From assembly GCA_016703645.1 (NCBI GenBank), contig JADJBR010000003.1, positions 46,848 through 110,847 on the forward strand: a stretch of DNA of 64,000 nt, read 5' to 3'. How positions within the stretch are numbered: position 1 is the stretch's first letter; each line of letters begins with the position of its first letter. Made by a program: the position numbers and the translations under genes. Source of the DNA: Zoogloea sp. Lineage in GTDB: Bacteria > Pseudomonadota > Gammaproteobacteria > Burkholderiales > Rhodocyclaceae. The notes under the pieces are model-generated. The model made no database searches. It was given only the letters and a program-made list of their open reading frames with translations, and was not told where the DNA came from. Positions 1 to 9,250 of the stretch are shown here, piece by piece.

Positions 1-1617
1 GCCAACCCCAATGACTTCCTCGTCGAAGTCATCAATCGGGGGCTGATGAAGGCTGCCGACATCGCCCTGTTTGCGGCAGAAACCTTCGGCTCCCCCACGC
101 TGGATCTGGCCGCCTTCGATACAAGCCATCTGCCCGCTGACGCCATTGATCGCAAGCTGATGATCAAGCATCAGGTGGTTGCACTGGGACGACGGGGCAA
201 CCGGCTGACCCTGGCCCTGTCCGACCCGTCCAATCTGCGCATTCTCGACGAGATCCGTTTCCAGACAGGCTTGGCTGTTGATCCCGTCGTGGTCGAGGTG
301 CCGAAACTCAGGGCCCTGGTCGAACAGCTATCCGAGTCTGCCGCAACGGCCCTCAAGGACCTGACCGGCGAAGAGTTCGATATGGATCTCCTCGGTCAGG
401 AGGGGAACGGGGAGACAACCCGGATTTCCGACGACGGCGCGTCGGAGGTGGACGATGCCCCGGTCGTGCGCTTCATCCAGAAGCTTCTGATCGACGCCAT
501 CAACGAAGGGGCGTCGGATATCCATTTCGAGCCCTACGAAAAGTACTACCGCATCCGCTTCCGCACCGACGGGATTCTCCGGGAGATTGCCCAGCCTCCG
601 CTGGTGCTCAAGGAGAAGATCGCGGCACGCATCAAGGTCATCTCACGCCTCGACATCTCCGAGAAGCGCGTCCCTCAGGATGGCCGGATGAAGCTGGTGC
701 TGTCAAAAAACAAGGCCATCGACTTCCGCGTCTCCACGCTGCCGACCCTTTATGGCGAGAAGATCGTGATGCGGATTCTCGATCCCTCCTCAGCAATGCT
801 CGGCGTTGACGCCCTCGGTTACGAACCCGACCAACGAGCGGCCCTGATGGATGCGGTGCAGCGCCCCTACGGGATGATCCTGGTCACAGGCCCTACCGGC
901 AGCGGGAAGACGGTATCCCTCTACACTTGCCTGAACATCCTGAACCAGCCCGGCGTTAACATCAGCACGGCCGAAGATCCGGCGGAAATCAACCTTCCGG
1001 GCATCAACCAGGTGAACGTCAACGAAAAGGCCGGGCTTACTTTCGCCTTTGCCTTGCGCGCCTTTCTCCGCCAGGATCCGGACGTCATCATGGTTGGCGA
1101 AATCCGTGACCTGGAAACCGCCGAAATTTCGGTCAAGGCCGCGCAGACCGGCCATCTGGTGCTATCCACACTTCATACCAACGACGCCCCATCCACCCTT
1201 GAGCGCCTAAAGAACATGGGCGTGGCGCCGTTTAACATCGCATCGTCGGTCATCATGATCACTGCTCAGCGCCTGGCGCGCCGTCTGTGCTCATGCAAAA
1301 AGCCGGTGGACATTCCCATTGAGGCCCTGATCTCGGCGGGATTCAACGAGAGTGATCTGGACGGTAGCTGGCAGCCCTACGGCCCGGTGGGCTGCGAACG
1401 CTGCAAGGGCTCGGGATACAAGGGGCGGCTGGGCATTTACCAGGTGATGCCGATCTCCGAAGAGATCGCACGTATAATCATGACGAACGGCAACTCGATG
1501 GACATCGCTGCACAGGCTCAGCTCGAAGGCGTCCGGGATCTTCGCCAGTCCGGTCTGCTCAAGGTGAAACAGGGTGTCACCTCCCTGACCGAAGTGCTCG
1601 CCTGTACAAACGAGTGA
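1..1617 (+). CDS. pilB: Type IV pilus assembly ATPase PilB (5' end outside window)
   Basis: Cytoplasmic hexameric ATPase that powers type IV pilus extension. The reading frame is open from base 1, so the start codon lies upstream; about 538 residues are present of a usual ~570. An N-terminal T2SSE-N domain is followed by the secretion ATPase domain with Walker A GPTGSGKT (889-912), the Asp box and Walker B region around VIMVGEIRD, and the His box GHLVLSTLHTNDA. A four-cysteine zinc site (LCSCKK and GCERCKGSGY) lies near the C-terminus, as is typical of PilB rather than PilT. It is followed directly by pilC and pilD in the standard pilBCD order. Family call is very secure. Confidence 0.97.
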   Translation, partial: ANPNDFLVEVINRGLMKAADIALFAAETFGSPTLDLAAFDTSHLPADAIDRKLMIKHQVVALGRRGNRLTLALSDPSNLRILDEIRFQTGLAVDPVVVEVPKLRALVEQLSESAATALKDLTGEEFDMDLLGQEGNGETTRISDDGASEVDDAPVVRFIQKLLIDAINEGASDIHFEPYEKYYRIRFRTDGILREIAQPPLVLKEKIAARIKVISRLDISEKRVPQDGRMKLVLSKNKAIDFRVSTLPTLYGEKIVMRILDPSSAMLGVDALGYEPDQRAALMDAVQRPYGMILVTGPTGSGKTVSLYTCLNILNQPGVNISTAEDPAEINLPGINQVNVNEKAGLTFAFALRAFLRQDPDVIMVGEIRDLETAEISVKAAQTGHLVLSTLHTNDAPSTLERLKNMGVAPFNIASSVIMITAQRLARRLCSCKKPVDIPIEALISAGFNESDLDGSWQPYGPVGCERCKGSGYKGRLGIYQVMPISEEIARIIMTNGNSMDIAAQAQLEGVRDLRQSGLLKVKQGVTSLTEVLACTNE

Positions 1618-1639
1618 TGGCTTCACGCGGAATCAATTG

Positions 1640-2884
1640 ATGGCCACAGCAACCAACAAGAAAGCTCCATCCCGCAGCGCCAACATCGCACGGGAGCACC
1701 TTTTCGTCTGGGAAGGCAAGGACAAGACCGGCAAGATCATCCGTGGTGAAATGCGCGCAGCGACGGAAACCGTCGTACAGACCGTACTGCGCCGGCAGGG
1801 CATCCTGACCCACAAGATCCGCAAGCAGACCTTCTCCAGCGGACGCAAGATCACCGACAAGGACATTGCACTGTTCACCCGCCAGCTATCCACCATGATG
1901 CGTGCCGGTGTCCCCCTGCTGCAGTCCTTCGACATCGCCATCAAGGGCTGTGGCAACCCGTCCCTCGCCCGCCTTCTCAATGACGTGCGGGCCAATGTGG
2001 AAACCGGCAGCAGCCTGTCCCAGGCCTTTCGGCGCCATCCGGTCCACTTCGACGCCCTGTTCTGCAACCTCGTCGCAGCGGGTGAGCAGGCCGGTATTCT
2101 CGATTCCCTGCTCGACCGCCTGGCCACGTACAAGGAAAAAATTCTCGCCATCAAGGGCAAGATCAAGTCGGCCATGTTCTACCCCATCGCCGTGGTCGTC
2201 GTGGCCGCCATGGTGGTATCGGTGATGATGCTGTTCGTGGTGCCGGAGTTCAAGAAGGTGTTCTCGAGCTTCGGTGCCGAACTGCCCGCCCCCACGCTTT
2301 TCGTCATCGCCATCTCGGACTTCTTCGTCGCCTACTGGTACCTCGCCTTCGGGATCATTGCCGGCGCCGTGATCGGGATCTCCTATTCCTACAAACGTTC
2401 GGAGGCCATGCAGGCCGCCGTCGACCGGGCGATCCTGCAATTCCCGGTGATCGGCGAGGTCATCCGCAAGGCCACCATCGCCCGCTGGACACGCACGCTG
2501 TCAACCATGTTTGCAGCCGGCGTTCCGCTGGTCGAAGCCCTGGACTCGGTGGGAGGTGCCGCTGGCAACGTTGTCTACAAGAACGCCACACGGCAGATCC
2601 AGTCCGACGTGAGCACCGGCACCAGCCTGACGGTTGCCATGCAGAATGCCCTGGTATTCCCGACCATGGTCGTGCAGATGGTGTCCATCGGCGAAGAGTC
2701 CGGTCAGCTCGACTCCATGCTCAGCAAGGTGGCCGACTTCTTCGAACAGGAAGTGGATGATGCCGTTGCCGGCCTGAGTCAGTTGCTGGAACCCATCATC
2801 ATGGTCTTCCTGGGCGTGGTGATTGGCGGACTGGTGGTCGCCATGTACCTCCCCATCTTCAAGCTCGGCGCCGTCGTCGGCTGA
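1640..2884 (+). CDS. pilC: Type IV pilus inner-membrane platform protein PilC
   Basis: Polytopic inner-membrane protein that couples PilB/PilT ATPases to pilin insertion. The protein of 414 residues shows the duplicated T2SSF domain: a first copy beginning at FTRQLSTMMRAGVPLLQ and a second at WTRTLSTMFAAGVPLVE, each followed by a hydrophobic hairpin. The C-terminus is a long membrane segment ending in LPIFKLGAVVG, typical of PilC. The ATG at 1640 is preferred to the TTG one codon upstream. It starts 22 bases after pilB stops and is followed 15 bases later by pilD, so the three are probably cotranscribed. Confidence 0.97.
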   Translation: MATATNKKAPSRSANIAREHLFVWEGKDKTGKIIRGEMRAATETVVQTVLRRQGILTHKIRKQTFSSGRKITDKDIALFTRQLSTMMRAGVPLLQSFDIAIKGCGNPSLARLLNDVRANVETGSSLSQAFRRHPVHFDALFCNLVAAGEQAGILDSLLDRLATYKEKILAIKGKIKSAMFYPIAVVVVAAMVVSVMMLFVVPEFKKVFSSFGAELPAPTLFVIAISDFFVAYWYLAFGIIAGAVIGISYSYKRSEAMQAAVDRAILQFPVIGEVIRKATIARWTRTLSTMFAAGVPLVEALDSVGGAAGNVVYKNATRQIQSDVSTGTSLTVAMQNALVFPTMVVQMVSIGEESGQLDSMLSKVADFFEQEVDDAVAGLSQLLEPIIMVFLGVVIGGLVVAMYLPIFKLGAVVG

Positions 2885-2899
2885 AACACCTGCTGCCCG

Positions 2900-3751
2900 A
2901 TGGAAGCATTCAAGGATCCTCTCGTCTTCACGGCCGCCTGCACCCTGGTCGGCCTGTTCGTAGGCAGTTTTCTCAACGTGGTCATCCACCGCCTGCCGCT
3001 CATGATGGAACGCGAGTGGCAGGCCGAGGCCGCCGCCCTGCGGGGTGAGGAAGCTCAAACCGAAGCCCCACGCTTCAATCTGGCCACCCCGGGCTCCCGC
3101 TGCCCCCACTGCGGCCACCCCATCGGCGTCCTCGAAAACCTGCCGATCCTCAGCTATCTGCTGCAGCGGGGCCGCTGCCGCCACTGCAATGGTCCGATCA
3201 GTGTCCGCTACCCGCTGATCGAGACAGCCTGCGCGCTGCTCTCCGGCTTCACGGCCTGGCATTTCGGTTTCGGCATGGCGGGCATCGCGGCCCTGGTCTT
3301 CCTGTGGGCCCTCCTTGCCCTGTGCTTCATCGACCTGGACACTCAGCTTCTGCCCGACAGCATCACCTTGCCCCTCGTGTGGGGCGGACTTCTCCTCAAC
3401 CTCTCGGGCACCTTCACCGACATCTCCAGCGCCGTGGTCGGAGCGGCTGCAGGCTATCTCACCTTGTGGTCGGTGTATTGGCTGTTCAAACTCACCACCG
3501 GCAAGGAAGGCATGGGCTACGGCGACTTCAAGCTGCTGGCCGCCATCGGCGCCTGGCTGGGCTGGCAGATCCTGCCCCTGACCATCCTGCTGTCCTCCGT
3601 GGTCGGCGCCGTCGTCGGCATCGCCCTCATCCTGTTCCGTCGCCAGGGGCGGGAAACGCCCATCCCTTTCGGCCCCTATCTGGCCGCCGCCGGACTGCTC
3701 TCCCTCTACTGGGGCCCCTCCCTGACCCGGGCCTATCTGGGCATCCTCTGA
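2900..3751 (+). CDS. pilD: Prepilin peptidase / N-methyltransferase PilD
   Basis: Integral membrane aspartic peptidase that cleaves the prepilin leader and methylates the new N-terminus; in many bacteria it also serves type II secretion. The 283 residues contain the N-terminal domain with two CxxC pairs (CPHC and CRHC, about residues 70-97), then the peptidase domain with the two catalytic aspartates in FIDLDTQLLPD and GYGDFKLLAAIGAWLG. Several hydrophobic segments span the rest. Length and motif order match canonical bifunctional PilD. It is the third gene of the pilBCD cluster. Confidence 0.96.
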   Translation: MEAFKDPLVFTAACTLVGLFVGSFLNVVIHRLPLMMEREWQAEAAALRGEEAQTEAPRFNLATPGSRCPHCGHPIGVLENLPILSYLLQRGRCRHCNGPISVRYPLIETACALLSGFTAWHFGFGMAGIAALVFLWALLALCFIDLDTQLLPDSITLPLVWGGLLLNLSGTFTDISSAVVGAAAGYLTLWSVYWLFKLTTGKEGMGYGDFKLLAAIGAWLGWQILPLTILLSSVVGAVVGIALILFRRQGRETPIPFGPYLAAAGLLSLYWGPSLTRAYLGIL

Positions 3752-3862
3752 GCGGAACCGCTTGAAATCCCGGCCCCCGCCCCCAACTGGGCTGGAAGGG
3801 GTCTGTTTCGCCCGATGTTGCGATGCGCTAAACTTCGTCCCATTGACTTTCCGGAGCTCGTC

Positions 3863-4129
3863 ATGCCCATCTACGAGTATCGCTGCGCCGCCTGCGGCCA
3901 TCAAAAAGACCATCTTCAGAAAATGAGCGACCCCGCGCTCACCACCTGCCCCGCATGCGGCGCGGAAAGCTACGCCAAGCAGATCTCTGCCGCCGGCTTC
4001 CAGCTCAAGGGCAGCGGCTGGTATGCCACCGACTTCAAGGGCGGCAGCTCCGCCAGCCCAAGCTCGGAACCGGCCAAGGCCGAAGCACCGGCGGCCACTC
4101 CCTGCGGCGGCAGTTGCGCGTGCCACTGA
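3863..4129 (+). CDS. FmdB-family zinc-ribbon protein
   Basis: Small putative regulatory or metal-binding protein of 88 residues. It opens with the family signature MPIYEYRCAACGH and has a second CPACG pair, giving a four-cysteine zinc ribbon, followed by the typical GFQLKGSGWYATDFK stretch and an Ala/Pro/Ser-rich tail ending CGGSCACH. The ATG at 3863 is chosen because a GGAG sits at 3853-3856 and the family signature begins there, although the frame is open further upstream. It lies between pilD and a DUF502 membrane protein, an arrangement common upstream of aspS in betaproteobacteria. Molecular function is not established. Confidence 0.88.
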   Translation: MPIYEYRCAACGHQKDHLQKMSDPALTTCPACGAESYAKQISAAGFQLKGSGWYATDFKGGSSASPSSEPAKAEAPAATPCGGSCACH

Positions 4130-4154
4130 GGACGACGCGCGCGTAAACTGCTGA

Positions 4155-4790
4155 ATGAAAAAATACTTCGTTACCGGACTGCTGATCTGGATTCCGCTGG
4201 TCATCACCTTCGTGGTGCTGGCCTGGATCGTCAACACCCTTGACCAGATCCTTCTCCTCGTTCCGGCCACAGTCCGGCCGGAGGCCTTTTTCGGCTTCCA
4301 CGTTCCCGGGATCGGCGTCGTCATCTCCCTGCTGCTCATCCTCATCACCGGCCTCGCCGCAGCCAACTTCGTCGGCCAGCGCATGGTCGGCTTCTGGGAA
4401 AGCCTGCTGTCGCGCATCCCGGTGGTCAAGTCGATCTACTACAGCGTCAAGCAGGTGTCGGACACGCTGCTATCGAGCAACGGCCAGGCGTTTCGCAAGG
4501 CCCTGCTGATCCAGTACCCTCGTGAGGGCATGTGGACCATCGGCTTTCAGACCGGCGCGCCCGGCGGTGATGCAGCCCATCATCTGGGCAATGAGTTCGT
4601 CAGTGTCTATGTCCCGACCACGCCGAACCCCACCTCCGGCTTCTTCCTGATGCTGCCGCGCAAGGACGCCATCGAACTGGACATGAGTGTCGACGAGGCC
4701 CTCAAGTACATCATCTCCATGGGTGTCGTGGCACCGCCTCCCCACCGGACAGCCGCCCCCAGGCCCGCAGCGGCCCTTCTGAATCAATAG
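4155..4790 (+). CDS. DUF502 family inner-membrane protein
   Basis: Conserved membrane protein of unknown function, 211 residues. Two hydrophobic segments are visible, about residues 3-25 and 52-74, followed by the family core that includes [20 protein letters not shown] and [13 protein letters not shown]. The C-terminal 20 residues are Pro/Ala-rich and poorly conserved in type. It lies 25 bases after the FmdB-like gene and 52 bases before aspS on the same strand, so it may belong to the aspS transcription unit. Confidence 0.88.
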   Translation: MKKYFVTGLLIWIPLVITFVVLAWIVNTLDQILLLVPATVRPEAFFGFHVPGIGVVISLLLILITGLAAANFVGQRMVGFWESLLSRIPVVKSIYYSVKQVSDTLLSSNGQAFRKALLIQYPREGMWTIGFQTGAPGGDAAHHLGNEFVSVYVPTTPNPTSGFFLMLPRKDAIELDMSVDEALKYIISMGVVAPPPHRTAAPRPAAALLNQ

Positions 4791-4842
4791 ACGCGCGTGC
4801 TTCACGCCGCGCTCCGTTTCTTCCAGGAATAAAGACTCCACC

Positions 4843-6633
4843 ATGCGAACTCAATACTGCGGCCTTGTTTCCGCCGCCTACCTCGATCAGATCGTCACCC
4901 TGTGCGGCTGGGTCCACCGTCGGCGCGACCATGGCGGGGTCATCTTCATCGACCTGCGTGACCGGGAAGGCCTGGTGCAGGTGGTCTGCGATCCCGACCG
5001 CGCCGACATGTTCCATGTGGCCGAAACCATCCGCGGCGAGTTCGTTCTGAAGGTGACCGGCAAGGTGCGCCGCCGGCCGGCCGGCACCGAGAACGCCAAC
5101 CTGGTTTCCGGCGAGATCGAAGTCCTGTGCCACGATATCGAGGTGCTCAACACCTCCGCGACGCCCCCGTTCCAGCTCGACGAGGAAAACCTCTCCGAGA
5201 CCACCCGCCTGACCCACCGGGTCATCGATCTGCGCCGCCCGCAGATGCAGAAGAACATGATCCTGCGTTACCGCACGGCCATGGCCTTCCGCCGCTTCCT
5301 CGACGCCCAGGGCTTCATCGACATTGAAACCCCGATGCTCACCAAGAGCACCCCCGAGGGCGCGCGTGATTACCTGGTACCGTCCCGCGTGCATGACGGC
5401 CAGTTCTTCGCCCTGCCCCAGTCCCCGCAGCTCTTCAAGCAGATGCTGATGGTGGCCGGCTACGACCGCTACTACCAGATCGTCAAGTGCTTCCGCGACG
5501 AAGACTTGCGTGCCGACCGGCAGCCGGAATTCACCCAGGTTGATATCGAGACCTCCTTCCTGACCGAAGACCAGATCACGGCCCTGATGGAAGAGATGAT
5601 CCGCAGCATCTTCAAGGAGGTCCTGTCCGTCGATCTGCCCAACCCCTTCCCGCGCATGACCTACGGCGAAGCCATGGACCGCTTCGGCTCCGACAAACCC
5701 GACCTGCGCGTCACCCTTGAGCTGACCGATGTCACCGACGCGGTCAAGGACGTGGCCTTCAAGGTCTTCAGCGGCCCCGCCACCACAGGTGGCCGCGTCG
5801 CAGCCATGCGCGTGCCGGGCGGCGCCACCCTGTCCCGCGGCGAGATCGACGAGTACACCAAGTTCGTGGGCATCTATGGTGCCCGTGGGCTGGCCTACAT
5901 CAAGGTCAATGACGTCACCCAGGTGAACGAAACCGGCCTTCAGTCCCCCATCGTCAAGAACCTCAACGAGGCGGCCCTGCGTACCATCCTGGAGCGCACC
6001 GGCGCCCAGTCCGGCGACCTGATCTACTTCGGCGCCGACAAGACCAAGGTGGTCAATGATGCCCTGGGCGCCCTGCGCATCAAACTTGGCCACGAGAAGG
6101 GCTTCGTCAACGGCAAGGCCTGGGAACCCCTGTGGGTCGTGGACTTCCCGATGTTCGAGTACGACGACGAGGACAAGCGCTGGACGGCCTGCCACCACCC
6201 CTTCACCAGCCCCAAGGACGAGCACCTGGAGCTGCTCACCACCGACCCGGGCAAGTGCCTCGCCAAGGCCTACGATCTGGCCCTCAATGGCTGGGAGATC
6301 GGTGGCGGCTCGGTGCGTATCCACCGTGCCGAAGTGCAGGAGAAGGTCTTCACGGCCCTCAACATCGGCCCCGACGAACAAAAGGCCAAGTTCGGCTTCC
6401 TGCTCGATGCCCTGCGCTACGGGGCTCCGCCCCATGGTGGCCTGGCCTTCGGCCTGGACCGAATCGTCACCATGATGACCGGCGCCGAGTCGATCCGTGA
6501 TGTGATCGCCTTCCCCAAGACCCAGCGCGCCCAGTGCCTGCTCACCGACGCCCCCTCGTCGGTGGACGAGAAGCAACTGCGCGAGCTGCACATCCGCCTG
6601 CGTCAGAAGGCTGCGGAAACACCCGCCGGGTGA
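4843..6633 (+). CDS. aspS: Aspartyl-tRNA synthetase
   Basis: Class IIb synthetase that charges tRNA-Asp; many betaproteobacterial forms are non-discriminating and also charge tRNA-Asn for GatCAB, which cannot be decided here. The 596 residues show the N-terminal OB-fold anticodon domain ([20 protein letters not shown]), class II motif 2 around [15 protein letters not shown], the bacterial GAD insertion domain, and motif 3 [13 protein letters not shown]. The length fits the bacterial type (~590). A strong intrinsic terminator follows 26 bases after the stop. Confidence 0.97.
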   Translation: MRTQYCGLVSAAYLDQIVTLCGWVHRRRDHGGVIFIDLRDREGLVQVVCDPDRADMFHVAETIRGEFVLKVTGKVRRRPAGTENANLVSGEIEVLCHDIEVLNTSATPPFQLDEENLSETTRLTHRVIDLRRPQMQKNMILRYRTAMAFRRFLDAQGFIDIETPMLTKSTPEGARDYLVPSRVHDGQFFALPQSPQLFKQMLMVAGYDRYYQIVKCFRDEDLRADRQPEFTQVDIETSFLTEDQITALMEEMIRSIFKEVLSVDLPNPFPRMTYGEAMDRFGSDKPDLRVTLELTDVTDAVKDVAFKVFSGPATTGGRVAAMRVPGGATLSRGEIDEYTKFVGIYGARGLAYIKVNDVTQVNETGLQSPIVKNLNEAALRTILERTGAQSGDLIYFGADKTKVVNDALGALRIKLGHEKGFVNGKAWEPLWVVDFPMFEYDDEDKRWTACHHPFTSPKDEHLELLTTDPGKCLAKAYDLALNGWEIGGGSVRIHRAEVQEKVFTALNIGPDEQKAKFGFLLDALRYGAPPHGGLAFGLDRIVTMMTGAESIRDVIAFPKTQRAQCLLTDAPSSVDEKQLRELHIRLRQKAAETPAG

Positions 6634-6659
6634 TTCGCCCCGCCAGGTGCGAGCAAGCG

Positions 6660-6695
6660 AGGCGAACGGCCGAGGCCGTTCGCCTTTTTCTTTTT
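6660..6695 (+). terminator. Intrinsic terminator after aspS
   Basis: A perfect 12-bp stem (6660-6671 with 6674-6685) with a 2-base loop is followed by TTTTTCTTTTTC. This is a textbook rho-independent terminator for aspS. It also argues against any translation start upstream of it for the next gene. Confidence 0.93.
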
Positions 6696-6766
6696 CCCGA
6701 CACCTCAAGATTGAAGCCGCCGCGCCGTTTGGACAGGAGTTCCTGTGCACTTTCCGCCCGCTATCC

Positions 6767-8383
6767 GTGACTGATCTCGGCACCGTCTCCGCCCTCATTG
6801 TCGAAGCCAATCCGTCCATGCGGACCCAGCTTCGCAACATGCTCAACACGAGCGGCATCAGCAAAGTCCAGTTTGCCGTGACCGCCGGCGTCGCAGTACG
6901 CAAACTGCGTGACAGCCGCTACGACCTGATCCTCTGCGAGTACCACATCGGCGATGGCCAGGACGGTCAGCATCTCCTCGAGGACTTGCGCAACAACAAC
7001 ATCATTCCCCTGTCCACCCTGTTCATCATCGTCACCGGCGAACGCCAGTACGAGCGCGTGGTGAGCGCGGCCGAACTGGCGCCCAACGACTACATCCTGA
7101 AACCCTTCGCCGCCGACACACTGCACGACCGCATCGTCCGGGCCCTGGACAAGCGTGACGCCTTCCTCCCGATCTATCGCCTGATCGAACTTGGCAACAT
7201 CCCCGATGCCATCTCCATGTGCATCAAGGCGGAGGAATCCCATCCCCAGTGGTTGACGGACCTCATGCGCCTGCGCGCCGAGCTTCACATCGTGAGCGGC
7301 AACGCCAATGAAGCGCAGCGCCTGTACGAGAAGATCCTCGAAGGCCGCAGCATCCCCTGGGCGCGCCTTGGATTGGCCAAGGCCTTCTTCATGCAGAAGC
7401 GCTACGCCGAGGCGGAGGACACCCTGCAGTCGCTGGTCAATGAGAACGAACTCTTCGTGGACGCTTATGACTGGCTGTCGCGCACCCGGGAGGCCGCCGG
7501 TGAGCTCCAATCGGCGCGCAGCATCCTCGCCAACGCCGCAATCCTCTCGCCCCATCGCGTCGGGCGCCTGCGTCGTCTGGGCGAATTGTCCATCGAGATC
7601 GGAGAGCATGAGGAAGCCGAGAAGGCCTTGTCCGAAGTGGTACGCAAGGGCAAGTACTCCGATTTCCGGGATCCGGAAGATCATGTGCGCCTGCTCCAGG
7701 CGCAGCTTGGCCGCGGCGACACGGCCCAGGCGGAAGCCACCATCCGCGACCTGGAACGCTCCATGGCCGGCCTCGCCAAGACCCGCTCCTGCACCAATCT
7801 CTCGAGCGTCCTCCTGCACGTGAAGAAAGGTAATACGGAAAAGGCCGCCGAAGCGATCAAGACACTCTTCTCCGACCAGGACAATGCCCAGCCCCTGTCC
7901 CTGAAACTCAAGAGCGAACTCGCCCGCGCCTGCTTCGCCACCAACATGGACAGTCACGGTGCCGAGGTCGTCCTCGACATCATGCGCAACGCCCCCGATG
8001 CGCGCACCCTGGCCGGCACCCAGGCGCTCCTGAAAGAAGCCGGCAAGGCCGAGCTGGGTGAGCAACTGGCCAAACAGATGGACGCCGAGGTGAAAGACCT
8101 CGTCGCCGAGGGCGCCCGCAAGGCCCAGGGCGGTGACTACGAAGGCGCAGTGCAGTTCATGCTCAGCGCCGTGCGCAAGATGCCCGGCAACGTGCACGTG
8201 CTTTTCAATGCCACCCTGGCCTTGCTCAAGTACATCGAAAACTGTGGCTGGAACGAACGCTTCGCGACCCAGGCCCGCGACCTGATGGAGCGGGCCCGCC
8301 AGCTAGACCCGGGGAACTCCCGTCTTCCGGCCCTGACAGCTTTCTACTACAACCTGCTCAAGAAATACGGGATTCAGCCCTGA
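6767..8383 (+). CDS. Response-regulator-like receiver fused to TPR repeats
   Basis: Cytoplasmic protein of about 538 residues: an N-terminal CheY-like receiver (about 1-125) followed by a long helical region of TPR-like repeats (for example EAEDTLQSLVNENELF, EEAEKALSEVVRKGK). The receiver keeps the conserved Thr (FIIVTGE) and Lys (YILKPF), but the phosphoacceptor Asp is Glu (LILCEYHIGDG) and the second Asp of the acidic pocket is Ala (LIVEAN). The GTG at 6767 is chosen because further upstream the frame runs into the aspS terminator. No recognisable output enzyme or DNA-binding domain follows, so a protein-protein scaffold role is likely. Confidence 0.85.
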   Translation: MTDLGTVSALIVEANPSMRTQLRNMLNTSGISKVQFAVTAGVAVRKLRDSRYDLILCEYHIGDGQDGQHLLEDLRNNNIIPLSTLFIIVTGERQYERVVSAAELAPNDYILKPFAADTLHDRIVRALDKRDAFLPIYRLIELGNIPDAISMCIKAEESHPQWLTDLMRLRAELHIVSGNANEAQRLYEKILEGRSIPWARLGLAKAFFMQKRYAEAEDTLQSLVNENELFVDAYDWLSRTREAAGELQSARSILANAAILSPHRVGRLRRLGELSIEIGEHEEAEKALSEVVRKGKYSDFRDPEDHVRLLQAQLGRGDTAQAEATIRDLERSMAGLAKTRSCTNLSSVLLHVKKGNTEKAAEAIKTLFSDQDNAQPLSLKLKSELARACFATNMDSHGAEVVLDIMRNAPDARTLAGTQALLKEAGKAELGEQLAKQMDAEVKDLVAEGARKAQGGDYEGAVQFMLSAVRKMPGNVHVLFNATLALLKYIENCGWNERFATQARDLMERARQLDPGNSRLPALTAFYYNLLKKYGIQP

Positions 8384-8429
8384 GAGCGGGCTGCTAAACT
8401 TGCGGGCATCGCCTTCGTCCGCTGCAGCC

Positions 8430-8804
8430 ATGACCTTCCGCTTTCTCCGCCTTGCCCTCCTGCTCCTGCTCTGCTGCGGTGGCGCCCACGCCCGGGACTT
8501 CCTCGACTGGAGTCGCCAGGAGATTCCCCAGGTTGCCGCCAAGGCGCTCCCACCGGAGGCCCGTGACACCCTCGCCCTGATCCGACAGGGCGGCCCCTTT
8601 CCGCATCGCCGGGACGGCATCACCTTCCAGAACCGGGAAGGCCGACTCCCCGAAGCCCAACGGGGCTTCTACCGGGAGTACACGGTGACCACGCCGGGCT
8701 CCCGGGACCGCGGCGCACGGCGCATCGTCACCGGCGGCCGGCCACCCTCCGTGTTCTATTACTCCGACGACCACTACCGCAGTTTCCGCCGGATCCAGGA
8801 CTGA
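8430..8804 (+). CDS. Secreted barnase-type (N1/T1 family) ribonuclease
   Basis: Small exported guanyl-specific RNase, 124 residues. The N-terminus MTFRFLRLALLLLLCCGGAHA is a clear signal peptide. The mature part has the family features: GITFQNREGRLP, the catalytic Glu in YREYTV, Arg residues in RGARRIVTGG, and the catalytic His in YYSDDHYRSF near the C-terminus. The next gene, two bases after the stop, encodes a barstar-family inhibitor, which strongly supports an active nuclease with its intracellular antidote. The start at 8430 is chosen because the signal peptide begins there. Confidence 0.86.
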   Translation: MTFRFLRLALLLLLCCGGAHARDFLDWSRQEIPQVAAKALPPEARDTLALIRQGGPFPHRRDGITFQNREGRLPEAQRGFYREYTVTTPGSRDRGARRIVTGGRPPSVFYYSDDHYRSFRRIQD

Positions 8805-8806
8805 AG

Positions 8807-9250
8807 ATGAGCGTTCCCCCGTTCCACACCCTGCTGTCCCGTGCCGAAAGGGCCGGGCTCTATCACATGCCCTTTGCCGCCGATCTCGCGCTGGAAGAAG
8901 CCGCCGAAAGCCTCGAATATCCCCTCTACCGGGTGAATCTCGCCCAGGTCGCCGACAAGGAGGCCTTTCTGGATGCCGTTGGCAAGGCCCTGGATTTCCC
9001 CGACTGGTACGGGCACAACTGGGATGCCCTGGCCGACTGCCTGACGGATCTATCGTGGATGGCCGCAGACGGCTACGTGATCGTCCTCGAGCACAGTGAC
9101 GCCTTTTCCCAGGCAGCCCCCGCCGACTTTGCCATGGCCCTGTCGGTCTTCCAGGATGCAGCCGACACGTGGCGTGAGGACGGCGTCCCGTTCTGGACGC
9201 TGGTGGGCACAAGCGGTGACGGCATCGACTGGCTGCAGGACATGGAATGA
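8807..9250 (+). CDS. Barstar-family ribonuclease inhibitor
   Basis: Cytoplasmic inhibitor that should bind and block the RNase encoded just upstream. Of its 147 residues, the C-terminal ~95 form the barstar fold, with the diagnostic segment DFPDWYGHNWDALADCLTDLSW and a later VPFWTLVG strand. It has an N-terminal extension of roughly 45 residues compared with Bacillus barstar (~90 residues). It begins 2 bases after the RNase stop codon and overlaps nudB by 4 bases, so RNase, inhibitor and nudB look like one transcription unit. Confidence 0.88.
   Translation: MSVPPFHTLLSRAERAGLYHMPFAADLALEEAAESLEYPLYRVNLAQVADKEAFLDAVGKALDFPDWYGHNWDALADCLTDLSWMAADGYVIVLEHSDAFSQAAPADFAMALSVFQDAADTWREDGVPFWTLVGTSGDGIDWLQDME

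Noticed and set aside
2501-4429. Long open frame on the minus strand
   Set aside because: It covers pilC, pilD and the zinc-ribbon gene on the other strand and gives a low-complexity Gly/Gln/Arg-rich translation; a shadow caused by high GC.
6647-6766. Upstream start codon for the receiver-TPR gene
   Set aside because: It would place the start ahead of and through the aspS intrinsic terminator, and the extra residues show no receiver homology.
4711-6903. 730-codon open frame on the minus strand
   Set aside because: Antisense of aspS with no family features.
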